Shown: positions 17,080 through 26,288 of the stretch, piece after piece
Layout of the letters: each line of letters begins with the position of its first letter
How positions within the stretch are numbered: the first letter of the stretch is position 1
Translations under genes and position numbers: made by a program
Notes under the pieces: model-generated
Told to the model about the DNA's origin: nothing
Seen by the model: only the letters and a program-made list of their open reading frames with translations
Databases searched by the model: none
DNA from: Spartobacteria bacterium UBA695
GTDB taxonomy: Bacteria > Verrucomicrobiota > Verrucomicrobiia > Chthoniobacterales > Chthoniobacteraceae
Reading direction: 5' to 3'
Length of the DNA: 64,000 nucleotides
NCBI GenBank assembly: GCA_002298145.1
Contig: DBMP01000013.1
Location: 434,001-498,000 of the forward strand

Positions 17080-17715
17080 ATGAAGAGATCCGGTTCCGCC
17101 CTGGGAATGCCTCCTCCATCGAAAAAGGAAGGAGGGATGATGGGCTTTACGCTCATTGAAGTCATGGTAACGGTGGGCGTGATCGGGTTGTTTGTCGGCG
17201 CGGCTTATCTCGGTTTGCTGAAACTCAACAGCTACGCCACCTCCAACCGCCTCTACACCTGCGCGAGCCAAATGGTGCAGGAAGTGATCGACCAGGCTCT
17301 TTCAGTCCGCCCATTCTATCCCACCGTACCCTCCTCGGGAGCCGCGGACCCCTTCGACCAGAGTAGGAACACCGTTTCCGGAGTCAGCGGCGTGCCCTCC
17401 GCCTTGATGCTCAGCGGCACGCTCGGAAAGCCGACGGTTACGACGATCCCCGTTTATCTCGACGCCGGGGTGCTTTCGACCGGAACCACCGCGTCCCTTA
17501 AAACCGCCTCCCTGGTCCTTACAGCGGCCACCGTCGTTCAGGGCACGCTGACCGTTGTTGCAAACGAGGCCGCCATGACCACCGGGGGGACCACCGCCGC
17601 CCCATCGCTCTCGGGAACATCGTACTTAAGAAGGATCAATGTTTCTCTCTCCTATCAATTTTGCGGCCAGACTTTCACGATTCAGAGAACCTGTCTTCGC
17701 GCTCCCGATCAATGA
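17080..17715 (+). CDS. Type IV pilin-like prepilin (GspH/PilV-like)
   Basis: A 211-residue protein with a class III prepilin signal: cleavage is expected at G22|F23, before FTLIEVMVTVGVIGLFVGAA, and Glu at +5 is present. With the start at 17080 the leader is 22 residues and basic. A strong AGGAGG beside ATGs at 17137 and 17140 could instead give a very short leader. The remainder is a Ser/Thr-rich beta-like head ending with Cys residues that may pair. The next gene overlaps by 4 bp, and together with the following one forms a three-gene minor pseudopilin operon. No assembly ATPase or secretin is in the window. Confidence 0.8.
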   Translation: MKRSGSALGMPPPSKKEGGMMGFTLIEVMVTVGVIGLFVGAAYLGLLKLNSYATSNRLYTCASQMVQEVIDQALSVRPFYPTVPSSGAADPFDQSRNTVSGVSGVPSALMLSGTLGKPTVTTIPVYLDAGVLSTGTTASLKTASLVLTAATVVQGTLTVVANEAAMTTGGTTAAPSLSGTSYLRRINVSLSYQFCGQTFTIQRTCLRAPDQ

Positions 17716-18779
17716 AATTGATATTTCCCAGACGAACCCGTGCGGGGATGACGCTTGTAGAAGTATTGGTCACGCTTCCGATCGCCCTGCTTTGCGTAGC
17801 CCTCTTGCTCACCGTCATTTGGATCGGCACCAGGCTGGTCGCGCGGAACCTGACCATTAACCTGGCGCATGTCGATGTGGCCACGCCCATGCAGGTCCTT
17901 GCCGACGATGTCCACGCCTCCATCGCCATGCCTGTGCTCACAGGCTCGCTAAGCGGTACCGGCGTGCTTCCCCCCGGGCTCGGCGGGGCCAAAACGGCCT
18001 CCTCGGGTAAGATGACCACCTGGAGCCTCGCCTCGCCCACGAGCGAAACGGCTCCTGGGCTCACCCTCTATGTCGTGACCTCTGCAACCGGGCTGGCTAC
18101 TGGATCTTACGGTGGCTACCCTACGAATTACGTTGCGTTTCCCGTGGCTTCCGGGAATTACAGCTCTTCTTCCACTTCGCTTTCGCTGGAAATCAGGCCG
18201 ACGGATGAGGCTCTTTTTACGAGCGCCGCCAACGGAATGCATCTTTGCATTCCCGGCGCGGGCATCGTCGCCACCACCTCGACGAATATGGCGGATGTAA
18301 AGATCTCCAAAGTCAGTTTTTCGGGAACCGCCGGGACCTCGGACAGCAACTGCACGAGAGTTGCCACTTGCACGCTTTCAAACGCCCTCGGAGCGTCGTT
18401 TTCCACCTCGGGAGCGCGTTCCACGACCAGTTCCTACATCTACCAGGCCTATCTGGTCGCTCCGGTTACTTACGTCGTGTGCGGTACGGACTTGGTGCGG
18501 ATCAACTACGACGGCTCATGGAAGATCGTCATGCGCAATCTACTCAAGAGCAACAGCTTGTCCTCGATCGCGCCCTTCTCGCTGCCGTACCCCAACGCTA
18601 CGGGGGTTTCCTTCCTTACCACGGCAACCGCCGGACGGCGAGCCGTGACGGTTCGCTTTGCCACCACTAACCCGGACTACAGCAACCTCCCCTATGGGAC
18701 GGCGAGTATGTCCAATATGTTGCTTTACGACGTGACGCTGTGGAGCCGGGCGCAGTTCTACGATGAAATTTCCAGATAA
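17712..18779 (+). CDS. PilW-like prepilin-type protein
   Basis: A 355-residue protein whose ATG at 17712 overlaps the upstream stop by 4 bp, fixing the start. The leader MKLIFPRRTRAG is followed by MTLVEVLVTLPIALLCVALL, a class III prepilin hydrophobic helix with Glu at +5. The large head is rich in Ser, Thr, Ala and Gly and contains two Cys residues that may form a disulphide. Size and position match PilW/GspJ-type minor pseudopilins that prime pilus or type II secretion filaments. The substrate or adhesive role is unknown. Confidence 0.75.
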   Translation: MKLIFPRRTRAGMTLVEVLVTLPIALLCVALLLTVIWIGTRLVARNLTINLAHVDVATPMQVLADDVHASIAMPVLTGSLSGTGVLPPGLGGAKTASSGKMTTWSLASPTSETAPGLTLYVVTSATGLATGSYGGYPTNYVAFPVASGNYSSSSTSLSLEIRPTDEALFTSAANGMHLCIPGAGIVATTSTNMADVKISKVSFSGTAGTSDSNCTRVATCTLSNALGASFSTSGARSTTSSYIYQAYLVAPVTYVVCGTDLVRINYDGSWKIVMRNLLKSNSLSSIAPFSLPYPNATGVSFLTTATAGRRAVTVRFATTNPDYSNLPYGTASMSNMLLYDVTLWSRAQFYDEISR

Positions 18780-18782
18780 ACC

Positions 18783-21080
18783 ATGAAGCTTATATCTCAG
18801 AGTAACGAAAAAGCTGCCACTCTGCCGCTTGCGCTCGTGATCATGGGAGTGTTGTCGATCCTTTCCCTGACGGCCTACCAAGTCACGGGAAGCATCGGGC
18901 GGAACACCCGTCGCATGATCGTTCGCCAGCAGGCATTGAGCGTCGCGGATTCTTCGCTTGAAGCCCTTTTCTGTCAGTTCAAGTCGATTGTCAGCAATTA
19001 CAGCACCTCGCTGGGCGACTTGGCCCCCGACCAATCCTACTGCTCGGGAACTACTTATGGCATTGGCTTTAAGACCGCGAAATCCTGGGTGCCCACGGGG
19101 GCTGCCTTTCCCGAGCTGGCCAGTTATTATCCCTCCGTTCCGAATTTTAGCGCGCTGCACCTGGACGACCCTTCCGTGGGGGTTATTAAGAACTACGCCC
19201 TTACCCCGCTCGACAAGTATGGCCGGACCAGCGACAAGGTCGGCGCCGTGCAGACCGTCACCCCGACGGGCAGTTCCGAGGGGCGGGCCTTCCGCTACCT
19301 GGCTACCGTGGACGTGGAACTCCCCACGCCCTCCGGCGATACGGTAAAGGCGCATGCGAGTAGAGTGTTTGAGTACCAGGTCAAATCGTTCTTGAACTAC
19401 GCGATTTTCAGCAACGTCGACCTCGAGATTAACCCGGGCTCGACCATGGTGGTCACGGGGCCGGTTCACTCCAATGCCAACATATACCTGGGATGCGGTG
19501 GCGGGGCGCTCACCTTTACCGACACCCTCACCTCTGCGAGCAACATCATTCTGGGTCCGGCTCCAAACGACCCCGCCCACAGCGGCAGTGGCAGTAATGT
19601 GAGCGGGACCGGGTGGACCAACCGAATGAACAACGCGAGTGCGGTGACGCCGCTGGGGGTCAGCTCCTCCTCATTTAGCACCACCGACAGCAACCCCAAC
19701 AACGACAGCTATCACGAAGTGGTCGAAACGGTCGTCTCTCCCTCCATTTACCCCGACCCCTTCAGCCCCAACGACAACCGGACCAATACGACCACCCAGG
19801 CATTCAACTCCAACGATTTACAGACGATGCGCTTTGCGAACGTCGCCGATATTGTCATCACCATCAGCAACTCCAACGGAGGCGGGGCCAACACGGCAGG
19901 CGATCATATTACCATATCCTATACCAGCACGACCGACGATTCGTCGACGATAACGCTTGATTCCACCACCGATTCCAATAACGGCATTTTCAAAGCCGTC
20001 ATGAGCGCGCTGAATGTGGATTCGTCATTCATTGTTGATAATCGCGAAAGCTCGGGCTCCAAATACACGGCGGTGAATCTCACCACGCTGGATGTCTCGG
20101 CGCTGAAGAGCGCCCTGGACACTAACAAGATCACGCCTTATGCGGGGGCCAAGAGCGGGCTGGGGGTCTACATTGCCGACAACCGTTCAAAGGTAAACTA
20201 TAGCAGTACGGTGAACCCCAGAATGAACAGCGGCACGATTTTCCCCGCGCTTTCCGGTACGATGAAGTGGGGCAACAAAACGCTGACCGGCACCTCGACG
20301 ATTTCCGGCACGTACGCTTCCACGGAATCCGCCATTCGGGTCATCAACGGGTCGGCTCTGCCCGAGGGCGGGCTAACGATCGTTTCCGACAACCCCGTCT
20401 ACATCCAGGGCGACTACAACACGGGGAGCCCCATCGTCAACGGAACCGTTTCGACCGCCCCGCTCGCGGCCACCACCAGCTCGACCTGGGGGCTCACTCA
20501 CGATTCCACCACCGTCACTCTGGACCAAGCCAACGCCAACCAGACCTACCAATACAGTTCGGGGGTTCCCTATACCAACGTGAGCGGCTCCACCGGCACC
20601 TATTACTGGCAGCCGGCGGCCATCGTTTCGGATGCCGTCTCGGTGCTTTCCAATAACTGGTCGGATTCGAACAGTAATTTGGCTCTTTCGTCCCGGGTCG
20701 CCTCGGCCGCCACGACCATCAACGCGGCGTTTATCGCGGGGAACGTGGCGACCACCAGCTCGTCCTACAGCGGCGGAGTGGAGAATTTCCCCCGCCTTTT
20801 GGAGGACTGGGGCGGCAAGCGGTTCAATTACGTTGGCTCTCTTATTTTGATGTACAACAGCACCGAGGCCACCGGTAATTGGAACAATGCCAGCTATGGA
20901 ATCCCAACCCGCCGTTGGGCGTATGACAAAAATTTCCTGGCCTATGGCGTGCCACTTTTGTCCGCGGGGGGGAGCAGTTCGAATGGTGGTGCCGCGGGCG
21001 GCGGTAGCCGTAAAACCGTGGCCGCGGGCGGTGGCAGGGCTTTTCAACGCAAGCAGTTTATCTCCAGGGTCGTCCAATAG
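18783..21080 (+). CDS. Large PilX-like pilus assembly/adhesin protein
   Basis: A 765-residue protein beginning 3 bp after the PilW-like gene. One N-terminal helix (LPLALVIMGVLSILSLTAYQ) lacks the normal Gly-Phe prepilin cleavage site, as is common in PilX-type proteins, and is followed by a basic helix (RNTRRMIVRQQALSVADSS) like a pilin stalk. The remaining 650 residues are Ser/Thr/Asn-rich and beta-prone, far longer than PilX (about 200 residues), suggesting an extracellular adhesive or tip domain. The C-terminus is Gly/Ser-rich and basic. Third gene of the pseudopilin operon; the adhesive function is inferred. Confidence 0.65.
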   Translation: MKLISQSNEKAATLPLALVIMGVLSILSLTAYQVTGSIGRNTRRMIVRQQALSVADSSLEALFCQFKSIVSNYSTSLGDLAPDQSYCSGTTYGIGFKTAKSWVPTGAAFPELASYYPSVPNFSALHLDDPSVGVIKNYALTPLDKYGRTSDKVGAVQTVTPTGSSEGRAFRYLATVDVELPTPSGDTVKAHASRVFEYQVKSFLNYAIFSNVDLEINPGSTMVVTGPVHSNANIYLGCGGGALTFTDTLTSASNIILGPAPNDPAHSGSGSNVSGTGWTNRMNNASAVTPLGVSSSSFSTTDSNPNNDSYHEVVETVVSPSIYPDPFSPNDNRTNTTTQAFNSNDLQTMRFANVADIVITISNSNGGGANTAGDHITISYTSTTDDSSTITLDSTTDSNNGIFKAVMSALNVDSSFIVDNRESSGSKYTAVNLTTLDVSALKSALDTNKITPYAGAKSGLGVYIADNRSKVNYSSTVNPRMNSGTIFPALSGTMKWGNKTLTGTSTISGTYASTESAIRVINGSALPEGGLTIVSDNPVYIQGDYNTGSPIVNGTVSTAPLAATTSSTWGLTHDSTTVTLDQANANQTYQYSSGVPYTNVSGSTGTYYWQPAAIVSDAVSVLSNNWSDSNSNLALSSRVASAATTINAAFIAGNVATTSSSYSGGVENFPRLLEDWGGKRFNYVGSLILMYNSTEATGNWNNASYGIPTRRWAYDKNFLAYGVPLLSAGGSSSNGGAAGGGSRKTVAAGGGRAFQRKQFISRVVQ

Positions 21081-21151
21081 GCGAAAATTGCGTGGGCTTG
21101 CTTCGCCGGGGGTGTTTTGTAACAGTAACCCCCCTTCAACCTTATTTCCCC

Positions 21152-21946
21152 GTGCGCGCATATCTCGATCTCCTACGTCTCGTTCTTGAAGAAGGCCAAT
21201 TCAAATCTGATCGGACCGGCACCGGTACGCTCTCGGTTTTCGGAGCGCAGGCCCGGTTCAATCTGCGGGACAGGTTCCCGCTATTAACGACGAAAAAGCT
21301 CCACCTCAAGTCGATCATCCACGAGCTGCTCTGGTTTCTGCGGGGCGAGACCAATGTCCGTTCGCTCCAGGAGGCCGGGGTGTCGATTTGGAACGAGTGG
21401 GCCGATGCCGAGGGGAACCTGGGCCGCGTCTACGGTGCCCAGTGGTCCGACTGGCGCACCGCCGATGGCCGCTCGATCAACCAGATCGACACCGTGATTG
21501 AGCAGATCAAGCGCACGCCGGACAGTCGGCGGCTGATCGTCAGCGCGTGGAACCCGGGCGAGATCGAGACGATGAAGCTGCCTCCCTGCCACGTTCTTTT
21601 CCAGTTTTACGTTCACGAGGGGACGCTCTCCTGCCAGCTCTACCAGCGCAGCGCCGATCTTTTCCTGGGCGTCCCCTTTAACATCGCCTCCTACGCGCTC
21701 CTCACCCGCATGGTGGCGCAGGTCTGCGGGCTCAAGCCGGGCGATTTCGTTCACACCTTTGGCGACCTGCACATCTACTCCAACCACATGGAGCAGGTGA
21801 AGGAGCAGCTCTCCCGCGAGCCGCGCCAGCTCCCGGTGATGACGCTCAACCCGGCCATCCAGGATATCCATGCTTTCCGGTACGAGGATTTCACCCTGAG
21901 CGAGTACGATCCGCACCCTGCGATCAAAGCTCCCGTGGCCGTGTAG
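21152..21946 (+). CDS. thyA: Thymidylate synthase
   Basis: Converts dUMP to dTMP with methylene-tetrahydrofolate. GTG 21152 gives 264 residues, the same length as the E. coli enzyme, with active-site Cys at 146 (LPPCHVLFQF) and the dUMP-binding RRLIVSAWN and YQRSADLFLGVPFNIASYA segments intact. An upstream GTG at 21092 would add 20 residues unlike the family N-terminus. The C-terminus ends DPHPAIKAPVAV, as expected. Dihydrofolate reductase follows 19 bp downstream, the usual partner that regenerates tetrahydrofolate. Confidence 0.97.
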   Translation: MRAYLDLLRLVLEEGQFKSDRTGTGTLSVFGAQARFNLRDRFPLLTTKKLHLKSIIHELLWFLRGETNVRSLQEAGVSIWNEWADAEGNLGRVYGAQWSDWRTADGRSINQIDTVIEQIKRTPDSRRLIVSAWNPGEIETMKLPPCHVLFQFYVHEGTLSCQLYQRSADLFLGVPFNIASYALLTRMVAQVCGLKPGDFVHTFGDLHIYSNHMEQVKEQLSREPRQLPVMTLNPAIQDIHAFRYEDFTLSEYDPHPAIKAPVAV

Positions 21947-21965
21947 CCTTCTCTTTTTATTCCCG

Positions 21966-22448
21966 ATGAGCGATTTTCATCCCCAGCTTAAAGCGATCGC
22001 CGCGATGGCTCGCAACCGGGTGATCGGCCTCGGCGGCACGATTCCCTGGCGCATCTCGGACGAACTGCGCTGGTTCAAGCGCGCCACCACCGGCAACACC
22101 GTGCTGATGGGCCGCAAAACGTGGCAGTCCCTCGGGCGGCCGTTGCCGAACCGGCGCAACCTGGTTGTCACCTCCGGGCCAGAGATCGAGGGCGTGGAGG
22201 TGATCCGCGACTTGGCGGCCTTTGACCCCGCAGCGTATGCCGCGCCGGGCACGTCGGTGTTTGTCATGGGCGGCGGGGAGATCTACCGGCAATTGCTGCC
22301 GCGCTGCGCGGAATTGCTGCTCACCGTACTCCCGAATGAAGTCGAGGGCGATACGGTGTTCCCGGAGTTTGAGGGCCTCTTTACGTTTAGCGAGACGGTC
22401 CTCACGCACCCGGAGTTCGAAGTGCGCCGGTACGTCCATAACCCGTGA
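21966..22448 (+). CDS. folA: Dihydrofolate reductase
   Basis: A 160-residue enzyme reducing dihydrofolate with NADPH. Visible hallmarks: AIAAMARNRVIGLGGTIPW at the N-terminus, the acidic substrate contact in ISDELRWFK (residues 31-39), VLMGRKTWQSLGRPLPNR and VMGGGEIYRQLLP for NADPH binding. Length is normal. Directly after thyA with a 19-bp gap, forming the common thyA-folA operon in which the dihydrofolate made by ThyA is recycled. Confidence 0.96.
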   Translation: MSDFHPQLKAIAAMARNRVIGLGGTIPWRISDELRWFKRATTGNTVLMGRKTWQSLGRPLPNRRNLVVTSGPEIEGVEVIRDLAAFDPAAYAAPGTSVFVMGGGEIYRQLLPRCAELLLTVLPNEVEGDTVFPEFEGLFTFSETVLTHPEFEVRRYVHNP

Positions 22449-22485
22449 GCGGGCAAAACACCGCTCCCGGGGGGGCGCGCCTTGA

Positions 22486-22845
22486 TTACGCCTCGAAATA
22501 CGTGTCCTCGTGCGCGTAGGCCGGGGCGCAGCAGCAGAGAAACCGCAGGGCCGCGCGCGTGGCCTTCACCGTGTGCCAGGCTCCCGGCGCAATGAGCACC
22601 GCGTCGCCGGGGCCGACTTCCCGAGTCTCGCCGTCCACCGTCATTTCGCCCGCCCCCTCCAGGAAAAAGTAAAACTCCTCGCTTAGCTTATGAAAATGGG
22701 GCTGCGTGGCCGCCCCGAGGGGGAGGGTCGCCTCGGCCAGGCTCTGGTTCTGTACCGGGGCATTGCTCCGGTCGAGAATCGAGCGGATGGTCGAGGAATC
22801 CTTGGTTGTGAACGGTTTCGATTCGTTAAGGGTGCGGAGAATCAT
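22486..22845 (-). CDS. Small cupin-domain protein
   Basis: A 119-residue single-domain cupin. Motif 1 is PHFHKLSEEFYFFLEGAG (two His and a Glu as metal ligands) and motif 2 is PGDAVLIAPGAWHTV (the fourth ligand His). Such proteins bind Mn, Fe or Zn and may be isomerases, dioxygenases or sugar sensors. A CCC cluster near the C-terminus is unusual for the family. It is divergent from the SDR gene with a 74-bp spacer. The substrate is unknown. Confidence 0.8.
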   Translation of the reverse strand: MILRTLNESKPFTTKDSSTIRSILDRSNAPVQNQSLAEATLPLGAATQPHFHKLSEEFYFFLEGAGEMTVDGETREVGPGDAVLIAPGAWHTVKATRAALRFLCCCAPAYAHEDTYFEA

Positions 22846-22907
22846 CGGCGGAAAGGGTTGATCCGTGCGATTGAAAGAGAGATGCTACCGGCCGTCCACT
22901 TCAAAAA

Positions 22908-22914
22908 GAAGGAG
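22908..22914 (+). promoter_or_regulatory. Strong Shine-Dalgarno site for the SDR gene
   Basis: GAAGGAG ends five bases before the ATG at 22920. It is one of the few near-perfect ribosome binding sites in the window and fixes the start of the SDR gene. Confidence 0.75.
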
Positions 22915-22919
22915 TCTCT

Positions 22920-23714
22920 ATGAATTTGCTCGACCATTGCACCGTCCTCATTACCGGCGCTTCGTCCGGCCTGGGGCGGGAGTTTGCCCGGCAGCTTGCC
23001 GCCCGGGCGTCCATCATGGTGCTCGTCGCGCGCCGCGCGGAACGCCTGGAGAGCCTTAAGGCCGAACTCGAACGCCCCGGCCTCACCATCTACAGCCGCC
23101 CGGCGGATCTTTCGGACCCCGCGGAAGTCGAGGCCCTCATCGGTTGGATCGCCGAGACCGGCCTGCAAATCAACTTCCTGGTCAACAACGCCGGGCTGGG
23201 GGATCACGGGCGCTTCGAGACAGCCGATTGGGAGCGCCTCCGCCAGATGATCGAAGTGAACATCATCGCCCTTACCCGCCTCACCCACGCCCTCCTGCCC
23301 ACCCTTAAGGCCCAGGCCGGGGCGGCGATTTTGAACGTCTCCTCGGTTGCTAGCTTCATCCCAATCCCCAAACTGGCCGTCTACGCCGCCACCAAGGCCT
23401 ACGTCACCAGCTTTTCCGAAGGGCTCCGGGCGGAGCTGAGCGCCTCGGGCGTCCGGCTCACGACGCTCTGCCCCGGGCCGGTGCCGACGGAATTTGGCCG
23501 CGTGGCGGAGCGGACCGAGAACCCCGAGCCGGTGGAAGCCGTCGGAGGCCTCTACGTGCCGCCCGCGAAAGTCGTTGCCGACGCCCTGCATGCCGTCGAG
23601 TGCGACCAGGCCCGCGTCGTCCCCGGCTGGAAAGTGGCCCTCACCATGGCGTTTGCAGCGGCGATCCCCATGGCGATTTTCCGTTGGTTCCTAAATCGCC
23701 GGGGTCGGGCGTAG
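22920..23714 (+). CDS. Short-chain dehydrogenase/reductase (DltE/YqjQ-like)
   Basis: A 264-residue SDR. The cofactor loop is TGASSGLGREFA, the structural motif is NNAG (NFLVNNAGLGDHG), and the catalytic Ser and Tyr-x3-Lys are in LNVSSVASF and YAATKAYV. An Arg-rich segment after strand 2 (ARRAERLESL) suggests NADP(H). A hydrophobic C-terminal helix (ALTMAFAAAIPMAIFRWFL) suggests membrane attachment, as in several SDRs acting on acyl or lipid substrates. Start fixed by a strong ribosome binding site. The exact substrate is unknown. Confidence 0.88.
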   Translation: MNLLDHCTVLITGASSGLGREFARQLAARASIMVLVARRAERLESLKAELERPGLTIYSRPADLSDPAEVEALIGWIAETGLQINFLVNNAGLGDHGRFETADWERLRQMIEVNIIALTRLTHALLPTLKAQAGAAILNVSSVASFIPIPKLAVYAATKAYVTSFSEGLRAELSASGVRLTTLCPGPVPTEFGRVAERTENPEPVEAVGGLYVPPAKVVADALHAVECDQARVVPGWKVALTMAFAAAIPMAIFRWFLNRRGRA

Positions 23715-23830
23715 GAAGTTCCCTGGAAGAAAGCCGTTCTCGCCTGCCCGGTTTGACTTCGGGGGAGTGAATCGCTAGGTTTTCCATCCCTGACCATGAC
23801 CCATCGCCGCGCTTCCGCCGTTTCCCTTTC

Positions 23831-25327
23831 ATGAACGAGGATCTTTTCAGACGCGAATTCCGCACAGTGCCGAACCCGCCCAGAAGGGACAATCTTTTCA
23901 TCTGGACGGTCGGCATCATCCTGCTTATTGGCGTTGCCCTGGCCTGCTGGCTGGGCACTTATTACATCTTTGGCCACCCCGAGAAGCCCGATAGCTACCA
24001 CATCCTCAAGGACGTCCTGCACAAGCTGGAGCCGCCGAAGCGCTTTGAGCTGACCGCCGCGCCCACCGGGACCTTCTTAAACCCCCAGAAGGCCTTCGAG
24101 ACCTTCGGCAGCATGTCGCACTACGAGCTGAGCCGGAAAAACACCGAGCTTCTGCGCGACTACATCAACAACTACCAGAGCACCAAGAACCTGGTGCCCT
24201 ACATCACCGGTCGCTTCAGCATCATGAGCTCCTACGAGCTAAAGGACAGCGACTTCATGGCCGTCGGCATGGTCGCCCTGGCCCAGGCCGCCGATAACCC
24301 TCAGGTGGCCATCGAATACCTCTACCCGGCCACGCCGCAGACGCTCCCCATCCTTGAGCAGATGCTCCGCAGCGGGCTCGACATCAAGCTGGAGAAATCG
24401 CTCGACCTCTCCGCCGTCATCAATGTCGCCCGCACCCCGGACGGCCGCCTTCTCTTCACCGTCGTCCCGCTCCTTTACGGCTCCTACTCCGTCAAACAGG
24501 GCAGCGGCACCTTTAGCCTGGAGCCGCCCCCCGCCTTGAACCCCGGCGCGGGCCTGCCGGTGATCCGCGGCCAGCTCTACGAGGACGCGCTAAAGACCTA
24601 CGCCGCCTACACGAAGAAATTCGCCCCCGTGCCGTCGCCGACCGCCGGTGGCGTCATCCCGGTGGCCTCCGCCGTGCCCGTGACGACCATTGTGCGGGCG
24701 GAAACCCCGACGCCCACGCCCGAGCCCACGGCCACCCCGGCCGCCGTGGCGGTAACGACCCCCGCGCCGACCCCGACGCCCAAGGTTAAGCCGACCCCGA
24801 GCCCGGCCGCTGTCGCCTCGGCCAGCCCCTCGGCCTCCGCCTCCCCAGCCCTCGCCGCCGCCTCGCCCAGTGTGAGCCCCTCGGCCACGCCCAAGACGCC
24901 CCTTAAGCCCTTCCTGGTCTCAGCCCCCACGCCCGGCGCCACCGTCGGCTCCGGTGGCGGAAATTGGCATACCTACACCCCCGGCAAGATGCCCCGGGGC
25001 CGCCTCGTCTCGCTTTCCGACGCCAAGGAGCTCGCCGAACGGGGAACCGGCGGCGAACGCCTCTACCTGCGCGGCAACTTCGTTGTCTCGGCCAGCACCG
25101 ACAACCGCGCCGTCCTGAGGGCCAGCAGCTCGCTGGGCAACGCTTTTTCCGCCATGACCGGCGGCCCAGCCCCCCGTGTGGTCGTCGATTACCCCGCTGG
25201 CTCCACCCCGCCCTCGGCGAACAAGACCTTCTCGCGCGACGACGGGCGTCCGTTTGAAATCACCAGCGTCCGGCGCGACAGCAACGGGCAGATCACCATT
25301 TTTGCCCGCGAAGTGACCTCCGAGTAA
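23831..25327 (+). CDS. Membrane protein with Pro/Thr/Ala-rich linker, unknown function
   Basis: A 498-residue protein with one N-terminal membrane helix (about 22-46) and the rest probably outside the inner membrane. Residues 50-260 form a folded domain (KFGSM-type helices, TGRFSIMSSYELKDSDFMAV). Residues about 275-375 are a low-complexity Pro/Thr/Ala/Ser linker of TPTPEPTATP type, suited to span the periplasm or cell wall. The C-terminal 120 residues (GGNWHTYTPGKMPRGRLVSL and onward) form a second domain. I recognise neither domain. It stands alone between the SDR and cdsA, same direction as both. Confidence 0.7.
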   Translation: MNEDLFRREFRTVPNPPRRDNLFIWTVGIILLIGVALACWLGTYYIFGHPEKPDSYHILKDVLHKLEPPKRFELTAAPTGTFLNPQKAFETFGSMSHYELSRKNTELLRDYINNYQSTKNLVPYITGRFSIMSSYELKDSDFMAVGMVALAQAADNPQVAIEYLYPATPQTLPILEQMLRSGLDIKLEKSLDLSAVINVARTPDGRLLFTVVPLLYGSYSVKQGSGTFSLEPPPALNPGAGLPVIRGQLYEDALKTYAAYTKKFAPVPSPTAGGVIPVASAVPVTTIVRAETPTPTPEPTATPAAVAVTTPAPTPTPKVKPTPSPAAVASASPSASASPALAAASPSVSPSATPKTPLKPFLVSAPTPGATVGSGGGNWHTYTPGKMPRGRLVSLSDAKELAERGTGGERLYLRGNFVVSASTDNRAVLRASSSLGNAFSAMTGGPAPRVVVDYPAGSTPPSANKTFSRDDGRPFEITSVRRDSNGQITIFAREVTSE

Positions 25328-25412
25328 CCCCCACCTTTCCCCAGGCGCGATATTTCCCGGCGGTTTGATCTTGCCATTATCCGGGCATTCCCGGATTGTC
25401 GCCCGGTTTGGC

Positions 25413-26288
25413 ATGACCCAAGTTTTTCTCTCCAGATCAGCCAGCACCCTTGTCCTTTGGACCGTGGTGTTGTGGACCATTTTCTCCGGTTGCGAGCTCG
25501 GCTTCTTCCTCATGCTCTCCGCTGTGGGCCTTGCCGGGCTGTGGGAGTACTACAAGATGCTCGACCACAAGGGGCTCCCGAATTTCAAGATGGTCGGGAT
25601 GATTTGCGGCGCCGTCCTGCTCATCGGCTCCTACCACTACTACAGCACCGCGGGCCCCTCGCAGTCGTATGACTGGGAGATGATCTCGCTGCTCGGCTTC
25701 CTCTTCACCGTCTTTACCCGGCAGATGTTCAAGGGCCTGCGCGACGTCTCGCCGCTGCCCACCATGGCCTTCACCCTCTTTGGCCTGATGTACGTCATCT
25801 GGATGTTCAACTTCATGAACAAGATCGTCTACACCGTGCCGCGCGCGGAAGACGGCCACGTCATGGGGCAGTTTTACGTCCTTTACCTCATCGTCGTGAC
25901 GAAATTCAGCGACATGGGGGCCTACCTCACCGGCAGCGTCATCGGCAAGCACAAGATGGTCCCCAACATCAGCCCCAAGAAAACCTGGGAAGGCTTTGCC
26001 GGGGCCCTGGCCTTTTCGCTCCTCGGCAGCTACGGCATGTACCTGCTCATGCACCCGCACCACCTCACCCGCCTTACCTGGACCCACGCCACCGTGCTCG
26101 GGCTGCTCCTCGGGTTCGCGGCCGTGGTGGGTGACCTGGCGGAGTCTATTCTCAAACGGAGTACGGATACCAAGGACTCGGGCCGGTTTCTTCCCGGAAT
26201 CGGCGGGGCTCTCGACTTGATCGACAGCCTCCTTTTCACCGCGCCATTGTTATTTTTCTATCTCCGGGTCATCATCAAAGTCGGATGA
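25413..26288 (+). CDS. cdsA: Phosphatidate cytidylyltransferase
   Basis: A 291-residue polytopic membrane enzyme making CDP-diacylglycerol from phosphatidate and CTP. ATG 25413 is preferred; a TTG at 25365 is also in frame. About seven or eight membrane helices are visible. The C-terminal family signature is recognisable: SILKRSTDTKDSGRFLPGIG, then GALDLIDSLLF. Compared with the textbook form, the His of GHGG is Ile and the Arg of DRxD is Leu, variants I believe occur in other phyla. The gene overlaps dxr by 4 bp (ATGA) and starts the cdsA-dxr-rseP operon. Confidence 0.88.
   Translation: MTQVFLSRSASTLVLWTVVLWTIFSGCELGFFLMLSAVGLAGLWEYYKMLDHKGLPNFKMVGMICGAVLLIGSYHYYSTAGPSQSYDWEMISLLGFLFTVFTRQMFKGLRDVSPLPTMAFTLFGLMYVIWMFNFMNKIVYTVPRAEDGHVMGQFYVLYLIVVTKFSDMGAYLTGSVIGKHKMVPNISPKKTWEGFAGALAFSLLGSYGMYLLMHPHHLTRLTWTHATVLGLLLGFAAVVGDLAESILKRSTDTKDSGRFLPGIGGALDLIDSLLFTAPLLFFYLRVIIKVG

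Noticed and set aside
24660..24960. Repetitive CCNACG/GCC tract as a DNA repeat or CRISPR-like array
   Set aside because: It is the in-frame coding sequence of a Pro/Thr/Ala linker with irregular units, no spacers and no palindromes.
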